Positions 1 through 8,800 of a stretch of DNA of 64,000 nt are shown piece by piece. The stretch covers positions 1 through 64,000 of the forward strand of contig JAGBVU010000029.1 of NCBI GenBank assembly GCA_017630155.1, written 5' to 3'. Position numbers and translations under genes: made by a program. Within the stretch, counting starts at the first letter, position 1, and each line of letters begins with the position of its first letter. Below the pieces are notes generated by a model, which was not told the DNA's origin, did not search any database, and saw only the letters and a program-made list of their open reading frames with translations. Origin of the DNA: Bacteroidales bacterium. GTDB taxonomy: Bacteria; Bacteroidota; Bacteroidia; Bacteroidales; UBA932.

Positions 1-27
1 GCCAGGATCAAACTCTTCATTGTATAT
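1..27 (-). rRNA. rrs: 16S rRNA, 5' end only (partial)
   Basis: The reverse complement of the first bases reads AGAGTTTGATCCTGGC, the universal 5' segment of bacterial 16S rRNA (the 27F primer site). The gene runs leftward out of the window, so only its first ~25 bases are present. The exact mature 5' end is inferred. Confidence 0.93.
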
Positions 28-162
28 TTTTTTATATAAATTTCTAGCTTGTCCTGACCGGTTAAAGAATTAACGAGATTATATAAAATCTCTTACCTTT
101 ACACTCGTACAATGCTATCAATGAACTTTCTGTTTTGACCATTTCATTTCCGAAACGGGCTG
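28..162 (-). other. rRNA operon leader
   Basis: This is the transcribed leader between the rRNA promoter and the 16S 5' end. It contains a small hairpin (GAGATT 75-80 pairing with AATCTC 87-92) and, on the minus strand, a TTCTTTAAC stretch near 62-70 that loosely resembles the boxA antitermination element of rRNA leaders. No coding sequence is visible. The boxA assignment is tentative. Confidence 0.5.
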
Positions 163-193
163 CAAATATACGGACATTTTTTTACCTACCAAA
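163..193 (-). promoter_or_regulatory. rRNA operon promoter, Bacteroidota type
   Basis: Read on the minus strand, TTTG (193-190) is followed after exactly 19 bases by TATATTTG (170-163). This fits the Bacteroidota primary sigma consensus TTTG-N19-TAnnTTTG. It faces the 16S gene and lies about 140 bases upstream of it. Bases 194-283 behind it are AT-rich with nothing recognisable. Confidence 0.85.
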
Positions 194-283
194 TTTATTT
201 TAACTTTTTTTCAATTTTTTTTGAAAAATTTTTCACTCCCATCTCAACCCCAAAACCCTAAAATACACTTAAAGCACTAAATA

Positions 284-324
284 TCAATAAAATAAAAGGA
301 GGCAAGGAAAAATCCCTGCCTCCT
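284..324 (-). terminator. Rho-independent terminator of the carboxyltransferase gene
   Basis: A 12-bp stem with one mismatch (297-308 with 313-324; sequence AGGAGGCAAGGA against its near complement) is followed on the minus strand by a T-rich tract. It lies 26 bases downstream of the carboxyltransferase stop codon and separates that gene from the rRNA promoter. Confidence 0.8.
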
Positions 325-349
325 GAAAAATTTTTATCGTTTTTATAGA

Positions 350-2131
350 TTATTCTACAAAAGCTACGATTTGGTTTTTCTCCACTTTGTCGTTTTGTTT
401 AACATCTACGTAAACAATCTTACCTGTTTTAGGAGCTTTTACCTCTTCAAGACCGTAGTAAGTCTGAACATAGCAGATAGGTTTACCCTCTTCCACTTTG
501 TCACCGATAGCAGGAGCAGTGCTCTCAGCTACCACATCATACTGCCATACGATGTTACCTTTAGCTGTAACCTGTACTGGCAATGCGTTAGGATATTGTG
601 CTGCAACAGCTGCAACATCAAATTTAGGCATCTCAACCACTGGACGGGTAACGATGATAGGTGCACCAGCTTTAGCCTTAGCAGCCTCAAGATCTTTCTC
701 GAAACGCTCTTTAGCAATACCGCTCTTGTAGTCACGATATTGTCTTTCGTGCATAGCCAACTCGAATAGTTCTTCGTCATCCTGACCGCGATCCCAACCC
801 TCATCTTTCATCATCTGCTCGAACTTAGGAAGCTCGTTAGGGAATGCATCCTGAGGATTGCCGGTGTAGAACTCAAGACCTTTCTCTTTCACGATCTCGA
901 TGATCTCTGGAGCCAAAGGACCAGGAAGTGTACCGGTCTTACCAAGAATCATGTTCATGGTATCTTTGTCGATAGTCTTCCAACGAGGCTCGCCTTTAAG
1001 AGTGTGCATCAAGTTCATAAGTGCAGTATTCTTCACATACTGGCTGAAAGGAGTTACAAGTGGTGGATAACCAAGACGAGGCCATACATACTCTACCTCC
1101 TGGAACAACATCACTGCAAGTTCGTTAAGAGTTACCTCTTTCTTGCCCTGGTTTCTTAGTGACATGTTGATTGCACCGTGGAAGCCTTTCAAGTCTGCCA
1201 TCATAGAACCCATCATACCGCCAGGAAGACCACAACCTACAAGAAGTGAAGAGCAATGGTAGTTAGTTGGCTCGATAAAGTATCCAAGATAGTCATCAAT
1301 GAAGGTCTGAGTCAAACGACGTGCCTCCATGTATGCATCCATATTGATATCTTTCACTTTGAAGCCTGCATCTTTAAGCATAGCCTGGATAGTGATCACA
1401 TCCGGGTGAATTTTACCCCAAGATAGTGGTTCCATTGCTACGTCAATATACTCAGCACCAGCGCGAGCTACCTCAAGCATAGAAGCTACAGAGAAGCCAG
1501 GACCTGAGTGACCGTGGTATTGAACTACGATATGTGGATATTTTTTCTTGATCTCAGCTGTAAGTCTACCCAAGAATGCAGGACGACCGATACCAGCCAT
1601 ATCTTTAAGACAGATCTCATCACAACCATACTCTACCACTTTGTCCACAACACCCATATAATACTCTACAGTGTGAACAGGTGAATAGGTGATACTCAAA
1701 GCTACCTGAGAGATCATACCACCTTTTTTAGCACCAATAACAGAGCCTTTAAGGTTACGGTGGTCATTAAGACCGCAGAATGAACGTGCGATGTTTGTAC
1801 CTTGTTTTGCTTTAACTTTGTACATAAGCTCACGTACATCCTCTGGCACAGGATTCATTCTCAAAGCGTTCAAACCTCTCTCAAGCATATGAGTCTGGAT
1901 ACCTACTTTATTGAAAGGAGCTGTCCACTCACGAACCGCTTTGTTAGGGTTTTCACCAAACAACAAGTTAACTTGCTCAAAAGCACCACCGTTGGTCTCA
2001 ACACGGTCGAAACAACCCATATCGATGATAACAGGAGCAATTTGTTTAAGCTGAGCTACCTTAGGTACATATTTACCTGAAGATTGCCACATGTCTCTGT
2101 ACAAGAGAGAAAATTTAATTTCCTTTGCCAT
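350..2131 (-). CDS. Biotin-dependent-type carboxyltransferase (oxaloacetate decarboxylase alpha / pyruvate carboxylase B-like) with lysine-less biotinyl domain
   Basis: 593 residues. The N-terminal part is a TIM-barrel carboxyltransferase of the oxaloacetate decarboxylase alpha/pyruvate carboxylase/transcarboxylase 5S family. RDMWQS (12-17) is the substrate-binding start of the barrel, K176 in CLKDMAG fits the carboxylated metal-ligand lysine, and H206/H208 in YHGHSG fit the metal ligands. A conserved linker domain follows (about 310-480), then a barrel-sandwich domain (about 525-593) resembling a biotinyl carrier. In that domain the expected MKM biotin site aligns with Y558-Y559-G560, so the acceptor lysine is missing although the following VKAP hairpin is kept. 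The enzyme may therefore use a separate carrier protein, or the tail may be structural. No beta or gamma membrane subunit is adjacent. The gene has its own promoter and terminator. The family is secure; the exact substrate is not. Confidence 0.85.
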   Translation of the reverse strand: MAKEIKFSLLYRDMWQSSGKYVPKVAQLKQIAPVIIDMGCFDRVETNGGAFEQVNLLFGENPNKAVREWTAPFNKVGIQTHMLERGLNALRMNPVPEDVRELMYKVKAKQGTNIARSFCGLNDHRNLKGSVIGAKKGGMISQVALSITYSPVHTVEYYMGVVDKVVEYGCDEICLKDMAGIGRPAFLGRLTAEIKKKYPHIVVQYHGHSGPGFSVASMLEVARAGAEYIDVAMEPLSWGKIHPDVITIQAMLKDAGFKVKDINMDAYMEARRLTQTFIDDYLGYFIEPTNYHCSSLLVGCGLPGGMMGSMMADLKGFHGAINMSLRNQGKKEVTLNELAVMLFQEVEYVWPRLGYPPLVTPFSQYVKNTALMNLMHTLKGEPRWKTIDKDTMNMILGKTGTLPGPLAPEIIEIVKEKGLEFYTGNPQDAFPNELPKFEQMMKDEGWDRGQDDEELFELAMHERQYRDYKSGIAKERFEKDLEAAKAKAGAPIIVTRPVVEMPKFDVAAVAAQYPNALPVQVTAKGNIVWQYDVVAESTAPAIGDKVEEGKPICYVQTYYGLEEVKAPKTGKIVYVDVKQNDKVEKNQIVAFVE

Positions 2132-2179
2132 GATAAATTTTTATAGTTTATGTGTGTAATTATGCATTTATATAGTCCA

Positions 2180-2211
2180 CAAATATAACAAAATTATTTA
2201 GTTATAACAAA
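2180..2211 (-). promoter_or_regulatory. Promoter of the carboxyltransferase gene
   Basis: On the minus strand TTTG (2211-2208) is followed after 20 bases by TATATTTG (2187-2180), 48 bases upstream of the ATG at 2131. The -33 box lies inside the last codons of the upstream GH3 gene (stop at 2194-2196), so the promoter overlaps that coding sequence. Confidence 0.7.
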
Positions 2212-4353
2212 TTCGGCATCTTTTTGGTCCAAATTCATCAAAACTACCATCTCCCCAACATTTGTACTGAAGATGTATCTTACCCACCTGTCTCTCATAG
2301 TGTATGTGGCTATCATTTTAGCACGGAGAGCCTCACAATCACCCTCTCTGATACACCTTTCACCTCCATACACCCCATTGTTCATCAGGGTCCATACAAG
2401 TTTGGCCATATCATCAAGAGTAGTAGTGAAATACCCTTTTTCAAACCTAGAATCCCCCATTCCGAGAAGCTTAGCAATCCTTCTCATCTTGGATTTGGAG
2501 AGCAACTCCCCTTCCACCCTGAAGAGGGCATCATACCTCAAAACAGCACCATCAGCTGTTTCAATGGCATTGCCATAGACCTTCCCACCCCTCATTCTGA
2601 ATTGTTGCTCTGGAGAATAGTCCACAAATTCCACTCTCACAGCATCATTCCACCTTTCAGAGTATCCGCACACATAAAGATCTGTAGCCACAGGCAATAC
2701 CCCTTTGGCAGGGATACCTCCGAATATCAATTGGGCAGCAGCCCTATTATTGATCTCCGTATTATCATAAGCTACGACAAACGCCTTGAAATTTGTATGC
2801 CATGGGAGCCTGTTCAGTGCATAAGGCGAACCGAAATAGACAGCTATCAACCCCTGCTCCTGAGACCATTTGGAAATATACTCCGCACAAAGGGTATCAA
2901 TCCCGAAATTCTTGTGGGGGCGATGATTCACAGCATGCACACCCAAAATCACCTCATCATAATCTGCAAGACGTCTCCTCATAGCGGCAAGTTCATCCAC
3001 AGAAGCACCACTCTCCAGGTAGAAAGTATCCACCGGTGCATACCTTCGCACCATCTCACCAAATGCACGGGCATTCCTGTTTGCCTTATATCCCAGATAT
3101 GCTATTTTCCTGTCAAGCCCCTTCAAAGGGAGGGTTCCATCCACATTTCTGACTACTGTCATAGACCCTTTGCACATCTGCTCAATAAGGGCAATATGTT
3201 CCACATTCCTGGCATTAGCATCGAGCGAAGTGGTATCCACTATCGGGGAATACCCCTGTTCAAACATTCCGCTCTGGACCTTTAGCCCCAACATTTTCCT
3301 CACTTTATCGTCAAGTTCCTCCTCTGATCCCTCTCCACTACGAATATAATCTTCAATTATAGAGATAGAACCATGCACATCGCCTGGCATCAGGAGAATA
3401 TCCGCACCAGCCTTGTACGCCGCCAGCGTCACCTCCTTTGGCTCCATCAACTCCGAAACACCCTTCATCCCGAGAGCATCGGTAATTATAATGCCATCAT
3501 ACCCCATCTGTTCCCTCAGCAAACCTGTAACAATGGGCTTGGATATCGACGCAGGGGTACCGGTAGAGTCGAGGGCAGGAACGCTGAGGTGCCCCACCAT
3601 TACCATTGAGACATTTTGGGCAATAAGCTCCCTGAAAGGGAACAGCTCCAGATCCTCCATCCTCTCTCTATTAAAGGTAAGGACCGGCAATCCGTGGTGG
3701 GAATCGACGTTGGTATCTCCGTGGCCGGGGAAATGCTTTGCAGATGTATATATCCCTGCATCCTCCATACCTTTCATATAGGCAGCCCCAAATCTGGCCA
3801 CCTTCTCCTTATCTGCTCCAAAGGAGCGGGTATTGATCACCGGATTGTCAGGATTGTTGTTTACATCCACAGTGGGGGCAAAGTTCACATATATATTAAG
3901 GTCTTTCGCCTCCTCCCCTATATAACGGCCCATCTGGTATATCATCTCGTCTGAGGACAATGCCCCAAGCTGCATCTGGTATGGGTACTCTGGATATTCG
4001 TTGTACCTCATCGAGACACCCCACTCCCCATCAATAGTGATAATAAGGGGTATTCTTGACTTGGCCTGAAGTTCGTTTGCCCTGGCCATAGAGAGGGTCA
4101 GATCATCATCCATAACGATAAGACCACCTATGTGTTCGAACTCCACCAGGGAATCCTGAGTAAACTTCACAGCAGGGGAATTCTGTGAATTATAGGCTAC
4201 AATAATAATTTGTGCAATTTTTTCTCTTAAAGTGAGAGTTTTGAGAATAGCCTCAACTTTTTCATCAACTACCTTATTATCAGTAGTGTTAGCAGCTATT
4301 CCAGCTATACTTGACATAGCCATAAACAATACAAAAAATATTTTTTTCATCAT
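2194..4353 (-). CDS. Secreted glycoside hydrolase family 3, NagZ-like beta-N-acetylhexosaminidase
   Basis: 719 residues with an N-terminal signal peptide (about 1-21), so the protein is exported. The GH3 catalytic domain (about 30-380) carries the NagZ signature KHFPGHGDTNVDSH (206-219); D217/H219 correspond to the acid/base dyad of that subfamily. D292 in ITDALGM is the expected nucleophile. A GH3 C-terminal alpha/beta sandwich follows (about 390-560). The last ~150 residues are unusual: LDDMAKLVWTLMNNGVYGG resembles the late part of the serine beta-lactamase domain often fused to GH3 enzymes in Bacteroidota, but I see no SxxK serine. The likely role is hydrolysis of GlcNAc-containing muropeptides or glycans in the periplasm. 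Substrate specificity is inferred from the motif alone. No operon partner is evident. Confidence 0.85.
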   Translation of the reverse strand: MMKKIFFVLFMAMSSIAGIAANTTDNKVVDEKVEAILKTLTLREKIAQIIIVAYNSQNSPAVKFTQDSLVEFEHIGGLIVMDDDLTLSMARANELQAKSRIPLIITIDGEWGVSMRYNEYPEYPYQMQLGALSSDEMIYQMGRYIGEEAKDLNIYVNFAPTVDVNNNPDNPVINTRSFGADKEKVARFGAAYMKGMEDAGIYTSAKHFPGHGDTNVDSHHGLPVLTFNRERMEDLELFPFRELIAQNVSMVMVGHLSVPALDSTGTPASISKPIVTGLLREQMGYDGIIITDALGMKGVSELMEPKEVTLAAYKAGADILLMPGDVHGSISIIEDYIRSGEGSEEELDDKVRKMLGLKVQSGMFEQGYSPIVDTTSLDANARNVEHIALIEQMCKGSMTVVRNVDGTLPLKGLDRKIAYLGYKANRNARAFGEMVRRYAPVDTFYLESGASVDELAAMRRRLADYDEVILGVHAVNHRPHKNFGIDTLCAEYISKWSQEQGLIAVYFGSPYALNRLPWHTNFKAFVVAYDNTEINNRAAAQLIFGGIPAKGVLPVATDLYVCGYSERWNDAVRVEFVDYSPEQQFRMRGGKVYGNAIETADGAVLRYDALFRVEGELLSKSKMRRIAKLLGMGDSRFEKGYFTTTLDDMAKLVWTLMNNGVYGGERCIREGDCEALRAKMIATYTMRDRWVRYIFSTNVGEMVVLMNLDQKDAEFVITK

Positions 4354-4380
4354 AATGGATGCAAATTTAGAAAATTGTTA

Positions 4381-4388
4381 TATCTTTG
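4381..4388 (+). promoter_or_regulatory. -7 box of the tRNA-His promoter
   Basis: TATCTTTG matches TAnnTTTG and is followed by GCAC, 27 bases before the tRNA. No good TTTG lies at the 19-21 base spacing. On the other strand TAAATTTG (4369-4362) sits just before the GH3 start, so two divergent promoter-like elements almost abut here. Confidence 0.6.
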
Positions 4389-4415
4389 CACTCCCTTTCG
4401 GGAACAAATTACATG

Positions 4416-4489
4416 GTGGATGTAGCTCAGTTGGTTAGAGCACTAGTTTGTGGCACTAGGGGTCGTGGGTTCGAATCCCATCTTCCACC
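4416..4489 (+). tRNA. tRNA-His (GTG)
   Basis: The sequence folds as a complete cloverleaf. The anticodon stem CTAGT/ACTAG encloses the loop TTGTGGC, giving anticodon GTG. The T arm contains TTCGAAT. The G at 4415 can serve as the histidine-specific G-1 opposite discriminator C at 4489. The acceptor stem has one U-U mismatch (position 6-67). The 3' CCA is not fully encoded. Confidence 0.95.
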
Positions 4490-4539
4490 CAAAGCCGATG
4501 CAAATGCATCGGCTTTTTTTTGTGGAAGATGGGATTCGA
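4471..4539. repeat. Inverted duplication of the tRNA-His 3' end
   Basis: The last 18 bases of the tRNA stem region (4471-4488, beginning TCGAATCCCATC) reappear exactly in inverted orientation at 4522-4539. They flank the terminator hairpin, so 4471-4539 forms one long, slightly interrupted palindrome. The inverted copy has no cloverleaf around it and is not a second tRNA gene. Confidence 0.85.
4491..4521 (+). terminator. tRNA-His terminator
   Basis: A perfect 12-bp inverted repeat (4491-4502 with 4505-4516, core GCCGATGCA) ends in a run of T. It begins two bases after the tRNA. It forms the centre of a longer palindrome that includes an inverted copy of the tRNA 3' end. Confidence 0.9.
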
Positions 4540-4782
4540 TGAGCAGCTCGAGCATGCAGTGCCGGGCATTTTTTGTATACACCCGAACCGAGCTTGCTCG
4601 AGTGAGGAGTTATACAAAATGCCCGAAATGCCGAAGGCATGGGAGCTGCGAAAAGAATCCATCACCACTTGCTAAAACCGATGGACAAAATCTGCTTTGG
4701 AAGTGCCCCGCGGCGAGCGACCAGGGAATGCCGGAGGCCCAATCCCGTCCTCCCCTTATTTCAGACAATTTTTCCTAATTTA
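4540..4782. other. Structured non-coding stretch, possible repeat element
   Basis: I see no credible gene here. The stretch is rich in nested inverted repeats: GGATTC (4533-4538) and GCAGCTC (4544-4550) pair with GAGCTGC (4643-4649) and GAATCC (4655-4660). CGGGCATTTTTTGTATA (4563-4579) nearly pairs with TATACAAAATGCCCG (4611-4625). Inside lies CGAGCTTGCTCG (4589-4600). A short motif, AATGCCGAAGGC (4627-4638), recurs as AATGCCGGAGGC (4727-4738). Together these suggest a large foldback element of the REP or small mobile palindrome kind. This is inference; copies elsewhere in the genome would be needed to prove it. Confidence 0.5.
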
Positions 4783-4813
4783 TTTGTTTCCTTAAGAAAT
4801 TTGTTTATCTTTG
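4783..4813 (+). promoter_or_regulatory. Promoter of the DHOD-like gene
   Basis: TTTG (4783-4786), 19 bases, then TATCTTTG (4806-4813) is a perfect match to the Bacteroidota consensus. It lies 30 bases before the ATG at 4843, which supports that start over the longer upstream reading frame. Confidence 0.85.
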
Positions 4814-4842
4814 CAATAAGTGAAATTAAAAACGAAAGAATT

Positions 4843-5823
4843 ATGAGCAAAATAGAGACAAACTTCGCAGGACTTGAACTTAAATCACCCATCATCGTAG
4901 GGAGCTGCAGCCATACTGCATCTATAGACAAAATTGTGGAATTCGAGAAAGCAGGTGCAGGAGCTGTGGTACTTAAGTCCCTATTCGAGGAGAGCATCAC
5001 CAAAGAGGTGGCATCACACGGCAGCACACTGGAGGAGCACCCTGAGGCATACGATTATATCAGCAGCTATCTCTCTGACAAAGTAGTTTCAGATTATCTG
5101 AATCTTATCCGTGAGGCAAAAGCCAAGACCAATATCCCTATAATAGCATCCATCGCCTGCCATACTGACGGCAAATGGGAAGAGTTCGCATCTCAAATAG
5201 AGGCTGCAGGGGCAGACGCTCTTGAGCTTAACGTAATGAGTCTTTGCACTAGAAAAAGCTATACTTACGGTGATTTTGAGAAAATGCACGAGGCAATCGT
5301 AGCAAATGTGGCAAGCAAGATAAATATCCCTATAATAGTCAAATTGGGTGCAAACATATCAAACCCTGTAGCACTTGCAGATTCACTCTACGCAAGAGGG
5401 GCAAAAGGGGTGGTACTCTTCAACAGGTTCTATCCCACCGACATCGATATCGACAAGATGTCATTCACAATGTCCAGTCCATTTACCACATCTTCTAACC
5501 TTCCACAGTCGATCAGATGGGCAGGAATCATCACTGCATCAGTACCACAACTCCCTGTAGCTGTATCGGGCGGCGTGGAGAGCTATAAAGGTATCGTGAA
5601 ATCTATCCTCAGCGGAGCATCTGCTGTGGAAGTGGCAAGTGCCATTATGAAAAATGGAGCGGGATGGATTACCCAGGCCAACGAGGCTCTAGCCACTTGG
5701 CAAAAAGAGAAAGGATACGGAACAATAAATGAATATAAAGGTAAAATGAACGCTGCAGATCCCGAAAATGCGGATCGCCTGATGAGGACACAGTTCCTGA
5801 AATACTTCAGCGAGATACACTAA
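4843..5823 (+). CDS. Dihydroorotate dehydrogenase-like flavoprotein
   Basis: 326 residues from the ATG at 4843; the frame is open further upstream but crosses the promoter, so the shorter start is chosen. It is a TIM-barrel protein of the PyrD/dihydroorotate dehydrogenase superfamily: the N-terminal LKSPIIVGSCSHT, the central IPIIVKLGANI and the phosphate-binding segment AVSGGVESYKG fit an FMN barrel. The usual active-site motif NxSCPN is not present; the equivalent place reads ELNVMSLCTRKS, so the normal catalytic context is altered. It is therefore best called DHOD-like, not PyrD. The gene stands alone with a strong promoter. Its stop codon lies only three bases from the stop of the convergent surface-protein gene, leaving no room for a terminator between them. 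Confidence 0.8.
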   Translation: MSKIETNFAGLELKSPIIVGSCSHTASIDKIVEFEKAGAGAVVLKSLFEESITKEVASHGSTLEEHPEAYDYISSYLSDKVVSDYLNLIREAKAKTNIPIIASIACHTDGKWEEFASQIEAAGADALELNVMSLCTRKSYTYGDFEKMHEAIVANVASKINIPIIVKLGANISNPVALADSLYARGAKGVVLFNRFYPTDIDIDKMSFTMSSPFTTSSNLPQSIRWAGIITASVPQLPVAVSGGVESYKGIVKSILSGASAVEVASAIMKNGAGWITQANEALATWQKEKGYGTINEYKGKMNAADPENADRLMRTQFLKYFSEIH

Positions 5824-5826
5824 GGG

Positions 5827-8800
5827 TTATAGAGCTTCAATTATGTGGACACTTTCATTATACAATGGAAGTGTCTCTTTTTTCACACCCTTGAAAGTGA
5901 ATGTTCTGTTTTCCTCTTCAGCTACATCTTTCGTAATGCTGCCCCCCGCAAGATCAGCACCATTCTCATCTTTGACAGCATAGGTCCACGACCATGAGGT
6001 CTCAGTAACAGTCCACGTACCGTATGTGACAGCCACCTTTTTAGTTATCGGCCTACCAGAATCGTCACCGGTCATTATTACCCTGAATTTCTGATTGTTG
6101 GTGTTTTCAAAATTGAATATGGCACTCTCATTGGGCTCCAGCCCCTCTTTCACCAGAACAATATAGATAACCTCATATCCGAGGGCGAAACATATATAGT
6201 CCGTCTTTCTGTCATCATCCTCACCAATACCACCCACCAGCTGAGGTATATCCTGAATATTGTTGGCCAACATATCCCTGTACCTCATATTGTTACCATT
6301 GGATCCTCTGTCCACATCCAGTTCAGGTCCTTTTATATATTGGGTATCGTTTGTTATATAGTCCTTGATCCACTTTAGGTTACCTGCCCCAGGATAGTTG
6401 TCCAGACCCATATGGGTAACATCAGGGAGGTTCACTGATGTGTTCTTCCCGTTTGCGAATATCTCATCTGCGGCATTGTCTGCCAGATTACCAAAAAGGC
6501 CCAAACTTGATGTAGCATTGAATATCAATGTAGTATTTGAATTAAGGTATACCCCTCCTCCAATACCCTCAACAGTAGTGATGTCCTGCTCAAATGCAGT
6601 GCGGTTGCTGTAGGTTTCATTCTCGGGGGCAGACTTGTGTGCCCTATTGTTCTTGATCTGTCCGGCACCGAAGGTCATTTTAGCATTGTTCAGAAGACAC
6701 ACACCACCTCCATTGATAGCTTCATTCTCTGCCACCTCCACGTTTCCTATGGTAAGATTGATTTTCCCATTGACACATATACCACCACCATATCTCGCTC
6801 TGTTTTCCTGCAGGGTACCTCCGGTAAAGCTGACATTCTTGAACTCATCGGATGAATTGAAAACATAAACACCGCCACCGTACATATTGCATTCATTATT
6901 CTGAATTATACCACCTGCCTTGCTCTCATCAATTGGAGTCATATTGACAGCGCCATTCAATATATACAAGCCGCCTCCATCAATTTGAGCGCCGTTATCT
7001 GAAATAAGACCATCCGTCACGGTCAGACTACCACCATCTATATATACACCACCGCCATTTTGTGTGGTAAGAGCGCCATCTCTCTTTCCATTACCCTCTA
7101 TACTTCCTCCATCCATGGTGAAACTACCACTGTTTGCACCACTACTCATAATACATACCCCTCCCCCATTCTTAACAGAGACATTACCTTTTATTGATCC
7201 ACCGTTCTGGTCAAATGCTCCACCAGCCAGAAATACCCCTCCGCCATCATCAACTTTAGCACTATTGCCAACCACTTGCCCACCATTCATAGTAAAGTTT
7301 CCACCAGCAGATATGAATACACCTCCACCTTTTGCAGCACTGTTTTGGGTGATAAGTCCTTGGTCAGTCGATTGTTCTGCCAAAACAAAGCTCCCATTTT
7401 CCAGATATACACCACCACCATATCCGTTAGATGCAGTATTTTGACTGATTGTGCCATTTGTCAACACATAAATACAATCCTCTCCGGTAAGATATACGCC
7501 CGCACCATTTCCTGTAGTGGTATTGCCCGATATTGTACCGGTTACAAGGGAGAAGTCTCCGTTATTGAGAAAAACACCACCTCCGTTTGCCGCGCTATTG
7601 CCGGTTATGGAGCCATCTTCACTATTCAAAGTAAAGTTGCCACCATTGATATATACACCTCCACCATTCAAACCGGAAGTGTTGGTAGTAATAGAGCCGC
7701 TCTCAAGATTAAAGTTGCCTCCATCCACATATACACCCCCTCCATTGTTGGAGCTATTTGTATTATTTTTGATGGTTCCACCTCTCATGGTGAAGTTTCC
7801 AAGCCCTCCGCTACCAGTTACACAGACACCTGCCCCCATACCGTCGGCCAGAGCATTAGAGCTCACCTCGCCGGCTCCGATGGTAAAGTTCCCATTCTCC
7901 ACATATACACCTCCACCATTACCTGTACCGGAGACACTATTCAAAGTTATGGTACCGTTAGGCATATTCAAACTTCCGTCCACAACACAGATTCCTCCAC
8001 CACCGGAAACTGCCACATTACTACTTACAGTAAGAGTATTGGCATTACCCTGCTGTAGTCTTGCAGGAGTTTGTGGCTCTTGATCATCTTCCGGGCCAAT
8101 AGAACCTTTCGAAACATATATACCAGCACCTTGTGAAGCAGTATTGCCGCTCACCGTTCCATAATCTAGCAGAATATTGAAATCATATCCCATCGCTTCC
8201 AGAGAAGTGTTTTCAAAGTATAGACCACCTCCCAATCCTCCGGCACTTGCAGACTCTGACACAATTCCATCTTCAGACTGAATATACCCTCCAGCATGAT
8301 TATTCTCTATCTGTGCACCCACCATATTAAGTTCAATGGTAGAGTTCGCCTCAAGGGTCATTTCAGGTCCGAAATAGAGATGAACACCAGCCCCTCTGCC
8401 GGGGATAGTCTCACCTCCATATTGATATGCAGGGGCAATATTGTCGTGGATATACATATATTGATTGAGGTCGTAATCTATGGTTCTTTCACCAGACACG
8501 CCAGAACCACCCTGATACCCCTCAATATACAAGCCGGCACCTACCGGTGCAGTGTTGCCAGTTATCTCTGTTTGAGCACCTCTAAACACCAGGGTTGCCT
8601 GTGATTTGATGGCTCCACCATTGTCCTCTGAGCTGTTCCCACTGAAAGTACACCCATCGATGACACATTTGGTAGTATCCTTACCACGGGCGTTCCAGAA
8701 AAGGGCTCCACCATTGGCATCCTTAGCCAAGGTATTATCCCAATTTTTATTCCTTTTTGCCTTATTACCCGTAAAGTTGACCCTTGTAAGATACAGACTC

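Noticed and set aside
2224-3285. 353-residue plus-strand open frame
   Set aside because: It lies wholly antisense to the GH3 gene, has no recognisable domain, and the GH3 frame has clear catalytic motifs.
4443-4668. Two minus-strand open frames overlapping tRNA-His
   Set aside because: They contain GFEPTTP-like sequence, the standard artefact of reading the antisense of a tRNA T arm.
4386-4778. Plus-strand open frame across tRNA-His and the stretch after it
   Set aside because: The start of the translation reads through the tRNA and gives the well-known VAQLVRAL/RGFESH artefact. The region is tRNA, terminator and structured non-coding DNA.
7276-8058. 260-residue plus-strand open frame inside the giant surface protein
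   Set aside because: It is antisense to a repeat-rich gene; the Thr/Ser/Tyr repeats are the reverse reading of GGGVY coding repeats.
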